A DNA stretch of 64,000 bases. It comes from Streptomyces geranii. GTDB lineage: Bacteria > Actinomycetota > Actinomycetes > Streptomycetales > Streptomycetaceae. The position numbers were made by a program, and so were the translations under genes. Positions 25,439 through 34,361 of this stretch are shown here, one piece after another. The notes beneath the pieces were generated by a model, which made no database searches, was not told the DNA's origin, and was given only the letters and a program-made list of their open reading frames with translations. The stretch's first letter is position 1. The number at the start of each line of letters is the position of its first letter. Where the stretch lies: positions 310,001 to 374,000 of the forward strand of contig NZ_PJME01000005.1 of assembly GCF_002954775.1 (NCBI RefSeq), written 5' to 3'.

Positions 25439-28400
25439 GGGGCGCCGACGAGGCCTCGCTGCGCCGTCTGGTTGTCGAGCGGGTCGCCGCCTGGAACGGC
25501 ACGGCCGCCGAGGACGTACCGATGGACCGCCCGCTGGCTGACCTCGGCATGGCGTCGCGGGACGCGGTCGTGCTGGCCGGGGAGTTGTCGCGGGCGACGG
25601 GTCGTGAGCTGGCGGCGACGCTGCTGTGGGAGACGCCCACCGTCCAGGCCCTGGTGGCACGGCTGTGCGAGCCGGAGGCAGAAGTCGCTCCCGCGCACAG
25701 ACCGACCGCCCCTCCCCCGGCGGCGCCCCACGAGCCCGTCGCGGTCATCGGGATCGGCTGCCGGCTGCCCGGGGGTGTGCACGGGCCGGACGACTACTGG
25801 CGGTTGCTGACCGACGGCGTCGACGCCGTCCGCCGGGTCCCGGAGGACCGGTGGCGTGACTTCGGCGCCTATCCGCCCAACGACGCTCCCTTGTACGGCG
25901 GTTACCTCGACGACATCGCCGGGTTCGACGCGGACTTCTTCCGGATCACGCCGCGCGAGGCCGCGGTGATGGACCCGCAGCAGCGCATGCTCTTGGAGGT
26001 CGTCCACGAGGCCCTCGACCATGCCGCCGTCCCGGCCGCGTCCCTCGCCGGTACCGCAACCGGGGTGTTCGTGGGTGTCTCCGCCGCCGAGTACGGCTCG
26101 CTCACCGGCGCCGACCCGGCGGCCGTCGATCCCTGGGCCCCGGCGGGCGGGGCGCTGAGCGTGACGGCCGGGCGGCTGTCGTACGTCCTCGACACCCGGG
26201 GGCCGAGCATGGCCGTCGACACCGCCTGTTCGTCGTCGCTGGTCGCCGTGCACCACGCCTGTGTCAGCCTGCGCACCGGCGAGAGCGACACGGCGATCGC
26301 CGCCGGGGTCAACCTGCTGCTCTCCCCCACCGTCGGTGTGGCGTTCGGGCGGGCGGGGGCCCTCGCGCCGGACGGGCGGTGCAAGCCGTTCTCGGCGGCG
26401 GCCGACGGCATCGGACGCGGCGAGGGATGCGCGGCCGTGCTGCTGAAGCGGCTGTCCGACGCCGAGCGGGACGGCGACCGGGTCCTCGCCGTCATCCGCG
26501 CCACCGCCGTCAACTCCGACGGCCGCTCCAACGGCCTCCTGGCCCCCAACCCGGCAGCGCAGAAAGCCCTGTTGGCCACGGTGTACGCCCGGTCCGGGCT
26601 CTCCCCGGCCCACATCGACCAGGTCGAGGCGCACGGCACCGGCACCCCGCTCGGCGACCCGATCGAGGCGGGCGCGCTGGCGGCGGTGCTCGGCGCGGGC
26701 CGCGACGCCGAACAGCCGCTGCTGCTCGGCTCGGTGAAGGGCAACCTCGCCCATCTGGAGGCCGCGGCGGGCATCGCCGGGCTGGTGAAGACGGTCCTCG
26801 GACTGCACCACGACGTGATTCCGCCGTCCCTGCACTGCGCGGACGGGAGCGCCCTGGACGACGTACGGCTGCGGGTCGTCACCGAGTGCGAGCCGTGGCC
26901 GCGTTACAGCGGTACGGCCACCGCCGGGGTGTCCGGCTTCGGGTTCGGCGGCACCAACGCCCATGCGGTACTGGAGGAATGGCGCCCCGGTGTCCTTCCT
27001 CCGCCCAGGGAAGGCGAACCCGTCAGCCGCCTCCACCTCCTCTCCGACGTCGGCACCGTCCGTCTCCGGGACACCGCATCCCGGGTCGCCGACTGGCTCC
27101 GGACGCCCGAGGGCGCCGCCGCACACCCCGCAGACGTGGCCCGCACCCTCGCCGGGCGGGGAGGACGAGGGCCGGTACGCGCGGCGGTCGTCGCCCGCGA
27201 CCGCATCGAACTCGCCGACGGGCTCGGCGCGTTGACACAGGGACATCCGCACACGCGGGTCGTGACGGGCGAGGGGGATCGGATCGGGCGCGGTCCGGTG
27301 TGGGTGTTCTCCGGGTACGGCAGCCAGTGGACCGGCATGGGGCGGCGACTGCTGGCCGAGGAACCGGCCTTCACCGCCGCCGTGGAGAAGCTCGACGCGC
27401 AGATCGCCCCGGAGTGCGGGCTCTCCCTCTACGACCACCTCGCCTCCGGCGGCGACCTCGACCGGCTCGAAGTCGCCCAACCCGTGCTGTTCGGGGTCCA
27501 GTTGGCGCTGGCCGAGCTGTGGCGTTCGTACGGTGTCGAGCCCGTCGCCGTCATCGGCCACTCCGTGGGCGAGGTGGCCGCCGCGGTGTGCGCGGGCGCG
27601 CTGGACGTGCCGGAGGCCGCCCGGGTGGTGGCCGTACGGGCCCGGCTACTCAGCGGGCTGCGCGGTGGCGCCATGGCGGTCGTCGACCTCGACGACGGTG
27701 AACTCGACGCCCTGGAAGGGGACTTCCCCGGTGTCTGGGTCGCCGTGCACTCCTCGCCCGGGCAGAAGGTCGTCACCGGGGAGGAGGACGCGGTGGCCCG
27801 GCTCGTGCGGTGGCTGGAGGGGCGGGGTCGGACCGCTCGCGCCCTGCGGGTGGTCGGTGCGGGACACTCGCCACAAGTCGATCCGCTGTTGCCCGAGTTG
27901 ACGGGCTCCTTGGTCGACATCAGGGTCAACAGCCCCCTTCTGCCCGTGTACTCCACCGTCCTGGACGACCCGCGCGGCGACTCCCTCTTCGACGCCGCCC
28001 ACTGGGCCGCGAACCTCCGGCGCCCCGTACGCCTGGACCGGGCGGTCGCGGCGGCGCACGCCGACGGTCACACCGCCTTCGTCGAGATCTCGCCGCACCC
28101 GGTCCTCACCCGGGCGGTCACCGACACCGCGCCCGGTGCCCTCGCCCTCGGTACCCTGCGCCGCGACGCCGACACCTCCGCCGAGTTCCTGGCCCAGGTG
28201 GGCGCCCTGTACTGCGCGGGCGGCCGGCTGCCGTCGCCGCCGGGCCGGGTCATCGACCTGCCCGCACCGCGCTGGCGGCACGTCCGGCACTGGTGGACGG
28301 ACGGGCGTACGTCGGCCTCCCCGGAGCCGGTCACCGAACGCGCGCAGGACACCTCCGTCGCCGGGCGGCTGCGGCACCACATCGCCGCCGTCACCGGGCA

Positions 28401-29403
28401 CCCGGCGTCCCGCATCACGCCCGCCACCGCGCTGGCCGACCTCGGCCTGGACTCCGTGATGGCCGTCCGTATCCGCACCGCGCTGGAGGGCGAGTTCGGC
28501 GTCGAGCTGCCGTTGCGCGAGCTGCTCGGGGCCACGAGCGTCCGGTCGGTGGCCGAGCAGCTCCAACAGGCAGTCAGTACGGGCGAGTTGGTGTCTCCCT
28601 TACGCACCCTGAGCGCCACCGGCTCCGGCGCCCCGCTCTTCCTCCTCCACGCCGCCGGCGGCACGACCGACGTCTACCGGACCCTCGTCGGGCGGCTGGG
28701 CGACGAACGTCCCGTGTACGGACTGGAACGGCTCCCGGACGCCCGTACGGTGACCGAGAAGGCCCGTCGCTACGCCGAGGCCGTCAGCGCCGTCCATCCC
28801 AACGGGCCGTATCTGCTGGCCGGTTGGTCCTTCGGGGGCTTCGTCGCGCAGGAGACCGCGCGGCAGCTCACCGCCGCCGGTCGGGACGTCGGGCTCGTCG
28901 CGCTGCTCGACTCCGTACGGCCGCTCCCCCGGCCCGGTGACACCCCGGCCGACCGGATCCACGCCCACTTCACGGGCTTCGCCCGCCATGTCGCCGACGC
29001 GTACGGGGTCGAACTGCGGCTGCCGTACGACGAGTTGACGGCCATGGAGGACGACGGCGAGCGCATCGACACCGTACTGCGGGCCCTGCGCGAGGTGGCC
29101 GACGTACCGCCCGCCGCTCTGGAGCATCAGCGCTCCTCCTATCTGGACCTGCGGATCGGCGAGGCGCACCGGCCCGGGCCCTACGACGGACCGGTGGTCC
29201 TGTACCGGGCCACGGAGCCCGCTCCGCACACCGTGCGCGACCCGGCGTACGAGCGCGAGGACGAGGCGCTCGGGTGGGACGAGGTGTGTGCGCGGCTGAC
29301 GGTCGTCCGGGTCGCGGGACACCATCTGTCGCTGCTCGACCCGCCGTACGTCGACGAGGTCGCCGCCCATCTGCGTCGCGCACTCGACGAGCACAGCCGC
29401 TGA
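25435..29403 (+). CDS. Pks13-type condensing PKS (ACP-KS-AT-ACP-TE)
   Basis: 1322 aa. Domains: N-terminal ACP (Ser41 in LADLGMASRDAV), KS (~100-510; Cys265 in DTACSSS, His400 in EAHGTGT, His440 in NLAHLEAAAG), AT (~620-910; Ser710 in GHSVGE; specificity tetrapeptide GAGH rather than HAFH or YASH), second ACP (Ser1007 in LGLDSVMAV) and TE (Ser1132 in GWSFGG, His near 1296). There is no ketoreductase. Domain order and the N-terminal ACP sequence mirror mycobacterial Pks13, which condenses two fatty chains into an alpha-alkyl beta-keto acyl product and transfers it with the TE. A TTA codon (28600-28602, codon 1056) between ACP2 and TE implies bldA control. The product is unknown. Confidence 0.93.
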   Translation: MRGADEASLRRLVVERVAAWNGTAAEDVPMDRPLADLGMASRDAVVLAGELSRATGRELAATLLWETPTVQALVARLCEPEAEVAPAHRPTAPPPAAPHEPVAVIGIGCRLPGGVHGPDDYWRLLTDGVDAVRRVPEDRWRDFGAYPPNDAPLYGGYLDDIAGFDADFFRITPREAAVMDPQQRMLLEVVHEALDHAAVPAASLAGTATGVFVGVSAAEYGSLTGADPAAVDPWAPAGGALSVTAGRLSYVLDTRGPSMAVDTACSSSLVAVHHACVSLRTGESDTAIAAGVNLLLSPTVGVAFGRAGALAPDGRCKPFSAAADGIGRGEGCAAVLLKRLSDAERDGDRVLAVIRATAVNSDGRSNGLLAPNPAAQKALLATVYARSGLSPAHIDQVEAHGTGTPLGDPIEAGALAAVLGAGRDAEQPLLLGSVKGNLAHLEAAAGIAGLVKTVLGLHHDVIPPSLHCADGSALDDVRLRVVTECEPWPRYSGTATAGVSGFGFGGTNAHAVLEEWRPGVLPPPREGEPVSRLHLLSDVGTVRLRDTASRVADWLRTPEGAAAHPADVARTLAGRGGRGPVRAAVVARDRIELADGLGALTQGHPHTRVVTGEGDRIGRGPVWVFSGYGSQWTGMGRRLLAEEPAFTAAVEKLDAQIAPECGLSLYDHLASGGDLDRLEVAQPVLFGVQLALAELWRSYGVEPVAVIGHSVGEVAAAVCAGALDVPEAARVVAVRARLLSGLRGGAMAVVDLDDGELDALEGDFPGVWVAVHSSPGQKVVTGEEDAVARLVRWLEGRGRTARALRVVGAGHSPQVDPLLPELTGSLVDIRVNSPLLPVYSTVLDDPRGDSLFDAAHWAANLRRPVRLDRAVAAAHADGHTAFVEISPHPVLTRAVTDTAPGALALGTLRRDADTSAEFLAQVGALYCAGGRLPSPPGRVIDLPAPRWRHVRHWWTDGRTSASPEPVTERAQDTSVAGRLRHHIAAVTGHPASRITPATALADLGLDSVMAVRIRTALEGEFGVELPLRELLGATSVRSVAEQLQQAVSTGELVSPLRTLSATGSGAPLFLLHAAGGTTDVYRTLVGRLGDERPVYGLERLPDARTVTEKARRYAEAVSAVHPNGPYLLAGWSFGGFVAQETARQLTAAGRDVGLVALLDSVRPLPRPGDTPADRIHAHFTGFARHVADAYGVELRLPYDELTAMEDDGERIDTVLRALREVADVPPAALEHQRSSYLDLRIGEAHRPGPYDGPVVLYRATEPAPHTVRDPAYEREDEALGWDEVCARLTVVRVAGHHLSLLDPPYVDEVAAHLRRALDEHSR

Positions 29404-29424
29404 TCCGGACCACGAGGAGCCGCC

Positions 29425-30366
29425 ATGTCCCACCACCACGCCGCAGGGGTGTCCCGACGCACCGTCGCCAAGGCGGCCGTCGCCGCCGGGGTCACCGGGC
29501 TGCTCGGCGCCAGAACCGCCACCGCGCGCGCCGCGACCCGGATCGGTCCGCGCACCCTGGACGTCTCCGTGGCGTCGCCCGCGCTGGGCCGCAGCGCGCC
29601 GGTGCGGCTGATCCTGCCGTCGGGGTTCGACAGCCAGACCGGGCGCACCTATCCCGTGCTGTATCTGCTGCACGGCGCCCACGACGACTACACGTCCTGG
29701 ACCCGGGAGACGGACATCGAGGCCTTCACCGAGGGCCGGAACCTGATCGTGGCGATGCCGGACGCCGGGCCCACCGGCATTCCCAGCGCCTGGCGCAGCG
29801 GCCCCGACTACGAGACCTTCCAGCTCACGGAGGTCCCCGCGCTGCTCGCCCGCGAGTACCGGGCGTCCGGTGTCCGGGCCGTCGCCGGGGTCTCCACCGG
29901 CGGCTACGGCGCGATGGCGCACGCGGCCCGCCATCCGGGCGTGTTCGCGGCGGCGGCCTCGTACAGCGGCATCCTCGACACCACCGCGCCCGGGGTGCCG
30001 CCGCTGGTGGACGCCATCGTGGCCCGCGAGAACCTGGCCCCGCGCTCCCTCTGGGGCAGTCCGCTGCTGAACCTCCTGACCTGGCGGGACTTCAACCCGC
30101 GTGCCCGCGCCGAAGGACTGCGCGGCACTCCTCTCTACGTCTCCAGCGGGAGCGGGGTCTTCGGCGGCACCGGGGACTGGCTGCCCGAGGCGCTGGAGAG
30201 CGCGCTGTGGCTGTCCGCGCACGCCTTCACCGACACGCTCGCCCTGCTGCGCGTCCCCGTGACCACCCACTACTACTCGGGAGGAGGACACAGCTGGGCC
30301 TACTGGAAGGGGGAGTTCAGCGCGTCGTGGCCGATGCTCGCCGGTGCGCTGGGGGTGCCGGAGTGA
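29425..30366 (+). CDS. Tat-exported esterase, antigen-85/esterase D-like
   Basis: 313 aa; GAGGAG precedes ATG 29425, 21 nt after the PKS stop. A twin-arginine signal (SRRTVAKAAVAAGVTGLLG) exports it. The alpha/beta-hydrolase core has VLYLLHG, nucleophile Ser147 in GVSTGGYGAM and His279 in GGHSWAYWKGEF. The latter closely parallels the HSWEYW motif of mycobacterial antigen 85 mycolyltransferases, which belong to the same esterase superfamily. Its place immediately after the Pks13-type gene makes an extracytoplasmic acyltransferase or esterase acting on the PKS product likely. Simple secreted esterases share this fold, so transferase activity is an inference. Confidence 0.82.
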   Translation: MSHHHAAGVSRRTVAKAAVAAGVTGLLGARTATARAATRIGPRTLDVSVASPALGRSAPVRLILPSGFDSQTGRTYPVLYLLHGAHDDYTSWTRETDIEAFTEGRNLIVAMPDAGPTGIPSAWRSGPDYETFQLTEVPALLAREYRASGVRAVAGVSTGGYGAMAHAARHPGVFAAAASYSGILDTTAPGVPPLVDAIVARENLAPRSLWGSPLLNLLTWRDFNPRARAEGLRGTPLYVSSGSGVFGGTGDWLPEALESALWLSAHAFTDTLALLRVPVTTHYYSGGGHSWAYWKGEFSASWPMLAGALGVPE

Positions 30367-30488
30367 GGCCCGTGCCGTCGGGGCACGGAACGGAGCGCAG
30401 GGGACGTCCGTCCAATCCCGGACTTGTCCCCCGCCCCGCGGGCAACAGCCCTAGGGTGAGCCGTCTCCGGGTGAAAGGAGGGCCCGCC

Positions 30489-31727
30489 GTGGCCACCCCC
30501 GCCCCGCACGGCGCCCCGCACGGCCCTGAGTCGACCGCTGTACCGCCCGAACTGGCCAGACTCCTGCGCGACCAACTGGAGGCCGTCGCCGACGAGGTGG
30601 AGGCGGAGGTACTCACCGAGGTCCCGGAGTACGCCGCACGGTCGGCCGACGCGACGAGCCGCGCCCTGCTCAGATCAGGCGTCGTGCAGGCGCTCACCCT
30701 GTTCGTCGACCACATCGCCGACCCGCGCGCCCGGGGCGACTCGATCACCGCGATCTACCACGAACTGGGGCGCGGCGAGGCGCTGGAGGGCCACAGCCTC
30801 GAAACGCTGCAGTCCGCGCTGCGGGTCGGCGGGCTGCACGCCTGGCGGCTGCTGGGCCGCACGACGGACGAACTCGGCCTGGACTCCTCGGTCATGGCCG
30901 GGCTGGGCGAACTGGCGTTTCGGACCGTGCACGAGGTCGCCGAGGCCGCGGCGGCCGGGTACGCGGAGGGTCAACTGCGCTCCACGGACGAGCTGGAGCG
31001 GCGCCGGGGCCGGCTGCTCGCCCTGCTGCTCGGCGAGGGTCCGGTCTCCCCGGAGGCGGTACGGGACCTGGCGCACGGCGCCCGCTGGACCGTACCGCCG
31101 TACGTCGCTGTCGTCGTTCTCGCGGCGACGCCCGAACAGCGGGACGAGGAGCGGCCGTTGGCGGCTGCGGGGGCGCTGGTGGACATGGAGTCGAGGCCGC
31201 CGCGAATGCTGGTGCCCGACCCGGACGGCTCGGGCGGTTTCGGCGGCCGGGCGTTCGCGCTCGCGCTGCGCGGGCGGCCGGCGGCGATCGGGCCGACGGT
31301 GCCGCTCACCGAGGCCGCGCGGTCGCTGCGCTGGGCGACCCGGGCCCTCGGGCTGATGGGGCGCGGGATTCTGCCCCGGCAGGGGGCGGTGCGCTGCGCC
31401 GACCATCTGTCGACGCTGCTGCTGCACGGCGACGAGCCGCTGCTCGAACAGCTGAGGGCGCGTGCCCTCGCGCCGCTGGACGCGGTCTCGGAGCAGCAGC
31501 GCGGCCGGCTGGCGGAGACGCTGCTGGCGTGGCTGCTCGGCGGCGGCAATGTGCCGGACGCCGCCGCCCGGCTGCACATCCATCCGCAGACGGTCCGCTA
31601 TCGCCTGCGTCAGCTGGAGAAACTCTTCGGCGAGAGCGCGCTGCACGATCCGGGAAACCGCCTCGATCTGATCCTGGCACTCACCTCGGCACAAAAAGGC
31701 GAGGAATTCCTGAATTCCCGTCCATAA
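30489..31727 (+). CDS. PucR/CdaR-family transcriptional regulator
   Basis: 412 aa from GTG 30489 with AAAGGAGG 6 nt upstream. A C-terminal PucR-type helix-turn-helix is clear: LLAWLLGGGNVPDAAARLHIHPQTVRYRLRQLEKLFG. A GGDEF-like central domain, typical of CdaR regulators, spans ~190-300, and an N-terminal helical region (~1-170) may sense a ligand. It lies between the esterase and the cutinase on the same strand and is the obvious candidate pathway regulator. The 122-nt gap before it has no clear terminator. Confidence 0.88.
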   Translation: MATPAPHGAPHGPESTAVPPELARLLRDQLEAVADEVEAEVLTEVPEYAARSADATSRALLRSGVVQALTLFVDHIADPRARGDSITAIYHELGRGEALEGHSLETLQSALRVGGLHAWRLLGRTTDELGLDSSVMAGLGELAFRTVHEVAEAAAAGYAEGQLRSTDELERRRGRLLALLLGEGPVSPEAVRDLAHGARWTVPPYVAVVVLAATPEQRDEERPLAAAGALVDMESRPPRMLVPDPDGSGGFGGRAFALALRGRPAAIGPTVPLTEAARSLRWATRALGLMGRGILPRQGAVRCADHLSTLLLHGDEPLLEQLRARALAPLDAVSEQQRGRLAETLLAWLLGGGNVPDAAARLHIHPQTVRYRLRQLEKLFGESALHDPGNRLDLILALTSAQKGEEFLNSRP

Positions 31728-31808
31728 CCCTCAGTGCGGCAACACGAATACGTTCGGGACGTCCTTTTCCATAGGCGCGTGAAGCGTCTCACCCGCAAAG
31801 GATCCCCC

Positions 31809-32450
31809 ATGCGTATCCGCTACTGTCTCGCCGCGCTCTCGCTGGTCGGCGGGACGGCACTGACCACCCTCTCGGCACCCGCCGCCATGGCCGCCGCCTG
31901 CACGGACATCGACGTCGTCGCCGCTCGCGGCACCTTCGAGCCGGGCACGCTCGGCGCGATCGTCGGCGACCCGGTGTATTCCGCGCTCCAGCGGAAACTG
32001 ACCGGCAAAAGCCTGTCCAGCTACAAGGTGAACTATCCGGCGGACCTTTCCCTCACCTCCGCCGCACAGGGCAACTCGGATCTGGTGAACCATGTCAGGA
32101 GCCAGGCGGCCTCCTGCCCGAACCAGCGTTTCATTCTGGTCGGCTATTCGCAGGGCGCGAACGTCGTCGACAACTCCATCGGAATCAGCAGCGCCGGCGC
32201 GGTGGTCGGCAGCCCCATCGTGGCGACCATTCCCGCCGCGCTGGAGCCGAGGGTCGCCGCGGTGCTCCTGTTCGGCAACCCGATCCGGGCCATCGGCAAG
32301 AGCGTCACCGGCACCTACCAGAGCCGCACGATCGACTTCTGCGCCGACGGCGACCCCATCTGCGAGAACGGCGGCGACGACGTCCTGGCCCACCTCGGCT
32401 ACACCGCGAACGCGGGGACGGCGGCCGACTTCGCCGCGACCAGGGTCTGA
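31809..32450 (+). CDS. secreted cutinase-family hydrolase
   Basis: 213 aa; ATG 31809 with AAAGGA upstream. Signal peptide LAALSLVGGTALTTLSAPAAMAA. Cutinase signatures: CTDIDVVAARGTFEPG at the mature N-terminus, nucleophile Ser114 in GYSQGANV, Asp182 in DGDPICENGG and His195 in DVLAHLGY, with Cys in CTDI, ASC, DFC and PIC for two disulfides. It cleaves ester bonds of cutin, triglycerides or cell-envelope lipids. Mycobacteria carry a cutinase-like lipase (Rv3802c) beside fadD32-pks13, so its presence here extends the parallel. A strong terminator follows, closing the region. Confidence 0.92.
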   Translation: MRIRYCLAALSLVGGTALTTLSAPAAMAAACTDIDVVAARGTFEPGTLGAIVGDPVYSALQRKLTGKSLSSYKVNYPADLSLTSAAQGNSDLVNHVRSQAASCPNQRFILVGYSQGANVVDNSIGISSAGAVVGSPIVATIPAALEPRVAAVLLFGNPIRAIGKSVTGTYQSRTIDFCADGDPICENGGDDVLAHLGYTANAGTAADFAATRV

Positions 32451-32478
32451 GCCCCGGCGCAGCTGATCGTACGGAAAC

Positions 32479-32507
32479 GGGCCCGGGAGGAATCTCCTCC
32501 CGGGCCC
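32479..32507. terminator. strong hairpin between convergent cutinase and lipase genes
   Basis: A perfect 13-bp stem (32479-32491 with 32495-32507) with an ATC loop, followed on the plus strand by TTCTTCC and on the minus strand by GTTTCC. It can end transcripts from both sides. Confidence 0.85.
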
Positions 32508-32526
32508 TTCTTCCATGGGACGGAAG

Positions 32527-34251
32527 CTACTGGGGATCCCGCGCGAACTCGGCGAGGCTTGTGGACACCGGCTCTGGGCGGCCGTTGTTCTGCGTGGGCG
32601 CCGCCGTCAGCACATCCAGGTGCTGATAGCCGTCCGCGACCACGGGATCGAGGTCGGCGGGGACCCGCCCCGCGAGGAGCCCGTCGCCCGCCAGCACGGT
32701 GAGCGTCGGGTTGGCGGTGAGCCCATCCGGGTGCACGACGAGCCGCTTCACCTGTGGAGAGGTGGCGAGTTGGAGGTCGGTGACCAGCTTGGTCGGGAAG
32801 TACTGCTCGGTGAAGTCGAGCGGCTGCTCGGCGAGACTGCGGGCCAGCTCCTGGATGTCCGTGACCTCCTTGCCCGCCCCGGTGAACGGCGTGCCGTCCG
32901 CCGACTTGTACCCGGGGTCGTCCGGATCGCCGACCCGGTCGTAGTTCCGCCAGGTGTACAGCGGCCCGTGCGGCCGGTCGGGGATGGCCTTGTACGCCGT
33001 GCCGAACAGCCCCGGCTGCTGGTCGCCGCCGTTGGCGACGGGGAAGGTCTTGTCGACGATCGGCCCGCCGTCGAAGAACCCCACACTGCTCTGCAGGAAC
33101 GCCAGCGGTACGGAGTTGTCGTCGAGGAGCGCGCCCAGCACCGCCTCGTTGGTGAGCCGGAAGTCCTTCACCGCCGGTGAGCCGGTGAGGAAGGCGGCGG
33201 CGTCCTTGGAGAACAGGAAGCGGTTCGTGGCCTCGATGTTGACGTTGGCGGGCAGATAGGACGGCAGGTCGGCCTCTCCGCCCCCGTCCCGTACGGCACC
33301 GACGCCCGCGATGGCCAGCAGGGTCATCGTCTCCGCGTTGAGCAGGACCGGCGCGGACAGTGAGCGCGGCAGCAGTCCGCTGTCGAGCCCGGCCTGCACG
33401 ACGCCGTAACCGAGGCCGATGTCGGGCAGGTTGGTGTCGTCCGGGATGGAGCCGCTCAGGTCGGCGAGCGAGGTGGAGACGGTGGTGTCGAGGGCAAAGT
33501 AGCCCGCGCACTGCCGGTGTCCGGCGTCGGCGGTGGTGGCCGGGTTGCCGTCGAAGTCGGCGACCGCGAAGTACCCGGTGATCACCCCGCCCAGCGAGTG
33601 CCCGCCGCACAACACCTTCTCCTCGCGCACCGCCTGGTCGGGCAACTCGGCGGTGAGCAGGGCGTATTGATCGCGGACGGTCTGCTCGATGCCGAGCTTC
33701 GCCATCCAGCCGAGCCTGTCGTTGCCGAGGAACCCGGCGAAGGTCCGGCCCGCGACCTGCTTGCCCCGGTAGTAGTAGTCGACGGCCGTGTGCTGGTCGC
33801 CGGAGTCGATGCCGGTGTGGTCCTCCAGGCAGTTGGAGCGCCGGTCCAGGGCCCAGAACTCGATGTGCAGACCGCGTTCGGCGGCCCGGGCCACGGTGTT
33901 GCGGGCGACGCTGTCGAAGGCCCCGGCGCCCTCCAGGATGCCGGGCTGGGCGACGAGGATCCGGTCGGCGTCGGCCGACGCGGCGGGTCCGTCGGCGGAG
34001 CGGTAGCGCAGGTACGACAGCCAGTCGCACGCCGCCGGCCGGGCCCCGAAGGACGCGGGCAGTGGTGCCTTGACCCGGACGACGGTCTCGGTGACCCCGG
34101 CGGCGACCTGGCCCGACGACGCGACGGCGGCCTCGGTGCGCAGGCTCTCGCCGTGCGCCTCCGGGGCCACCGCGGTGAGCGTGCCAGTGGTCAGCAGCAC
34201 CGCGAGCGCGGTGCCGCGCCACGAACTCCCTCTGCTGCGGCTCGTATTCAT
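32527..34251 (-). CDS. secreted alpha/beta-hydrolase (lipase-like), unknown substrate
   Basis: 574 aa; the ATG at 34251 gives a signal peptide (GTALAVLLTTGTLTAVAPEAHG). Nucleophile motif LCGGHSLGGVITGYF (Ser219), an oxyanion-like VAQPGILEGAG strand near residue 100, and a C-terminal GYQHLDVLTA with the likely catalytic His give a lipase-type alpha/beta-hydrolase with large insertions. It is longer than ordinary lipases and has no known accessory domain. It converges on the cutinase gene across a shared terminator, so it may act on the same lipids, but this is only positional. Confidence 0.8.
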   Translation of the reverse strand: MNTSRSRGSSWRGTALAVLLTTGTLTAVAPEAHGESLRTEAAVASSGQVAAGVTETVVRVKAPLPASFGARPAACDWLSYLRYRSADGPAASADADRILVAQPGILEGAGAFDSVARNTVARAAERGLHIEFWALDRRSNCLEDHTGIDSGDQHTAVDYYYRGKQVAGRTFAGFLGNDRLGWMAKLGIEQTVRDQYALLTAELPDQAVREEKVLCGGHSLGGVITGYFAVADFDGNPATTADAGHRQCAGYFALDTTVSTSLADLSGSIPDDTNLPDIGLGYGVVQAGLDSGLLPRSLSAPVLLNAETMTLLAIAGVGAVRDGGGEADLPSYLPANVNIEATNRFLFSKDAAAFLTGSPAVKDFRLTNEAVLGALLDDNSVPLAFLQSSVGFFDGGPIVDKTFPVANGGDQQPGLFGTAYKAIPDRPHGPLYTWRNYDRVGDPDDPGYKSADGTPFTGAGKEVTDIQELARSLAEQPLDFTEQYFPTKLVTDLQLATSPQVKRLVVHPDGLTANPTLTVLAGDGLLAGRVPADLDPVVADGYQHLDVLTAAPTQNNGRPEPVSTSLAEFARDPQ

Positions 34252-34361
34252 GGTCGGACCGTAGGTCGGCGGGGACCGTGCGATCAGGCGGTGCTCACAA
34301 GAACGCAGCCACCGGTGGCGCCTTTGTCACCAGGCACCAACCGTTCTCCACGACCGGCCGC

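Noticed and set aside
25435..29403. Ordinary modular antibiotic PKS
   Set aside because: A single module with an N-terminal ACP and no loading AT or KR, coupled to a FAAL and a carboxyltransferase, does not fit a macrolide-type assembly line.
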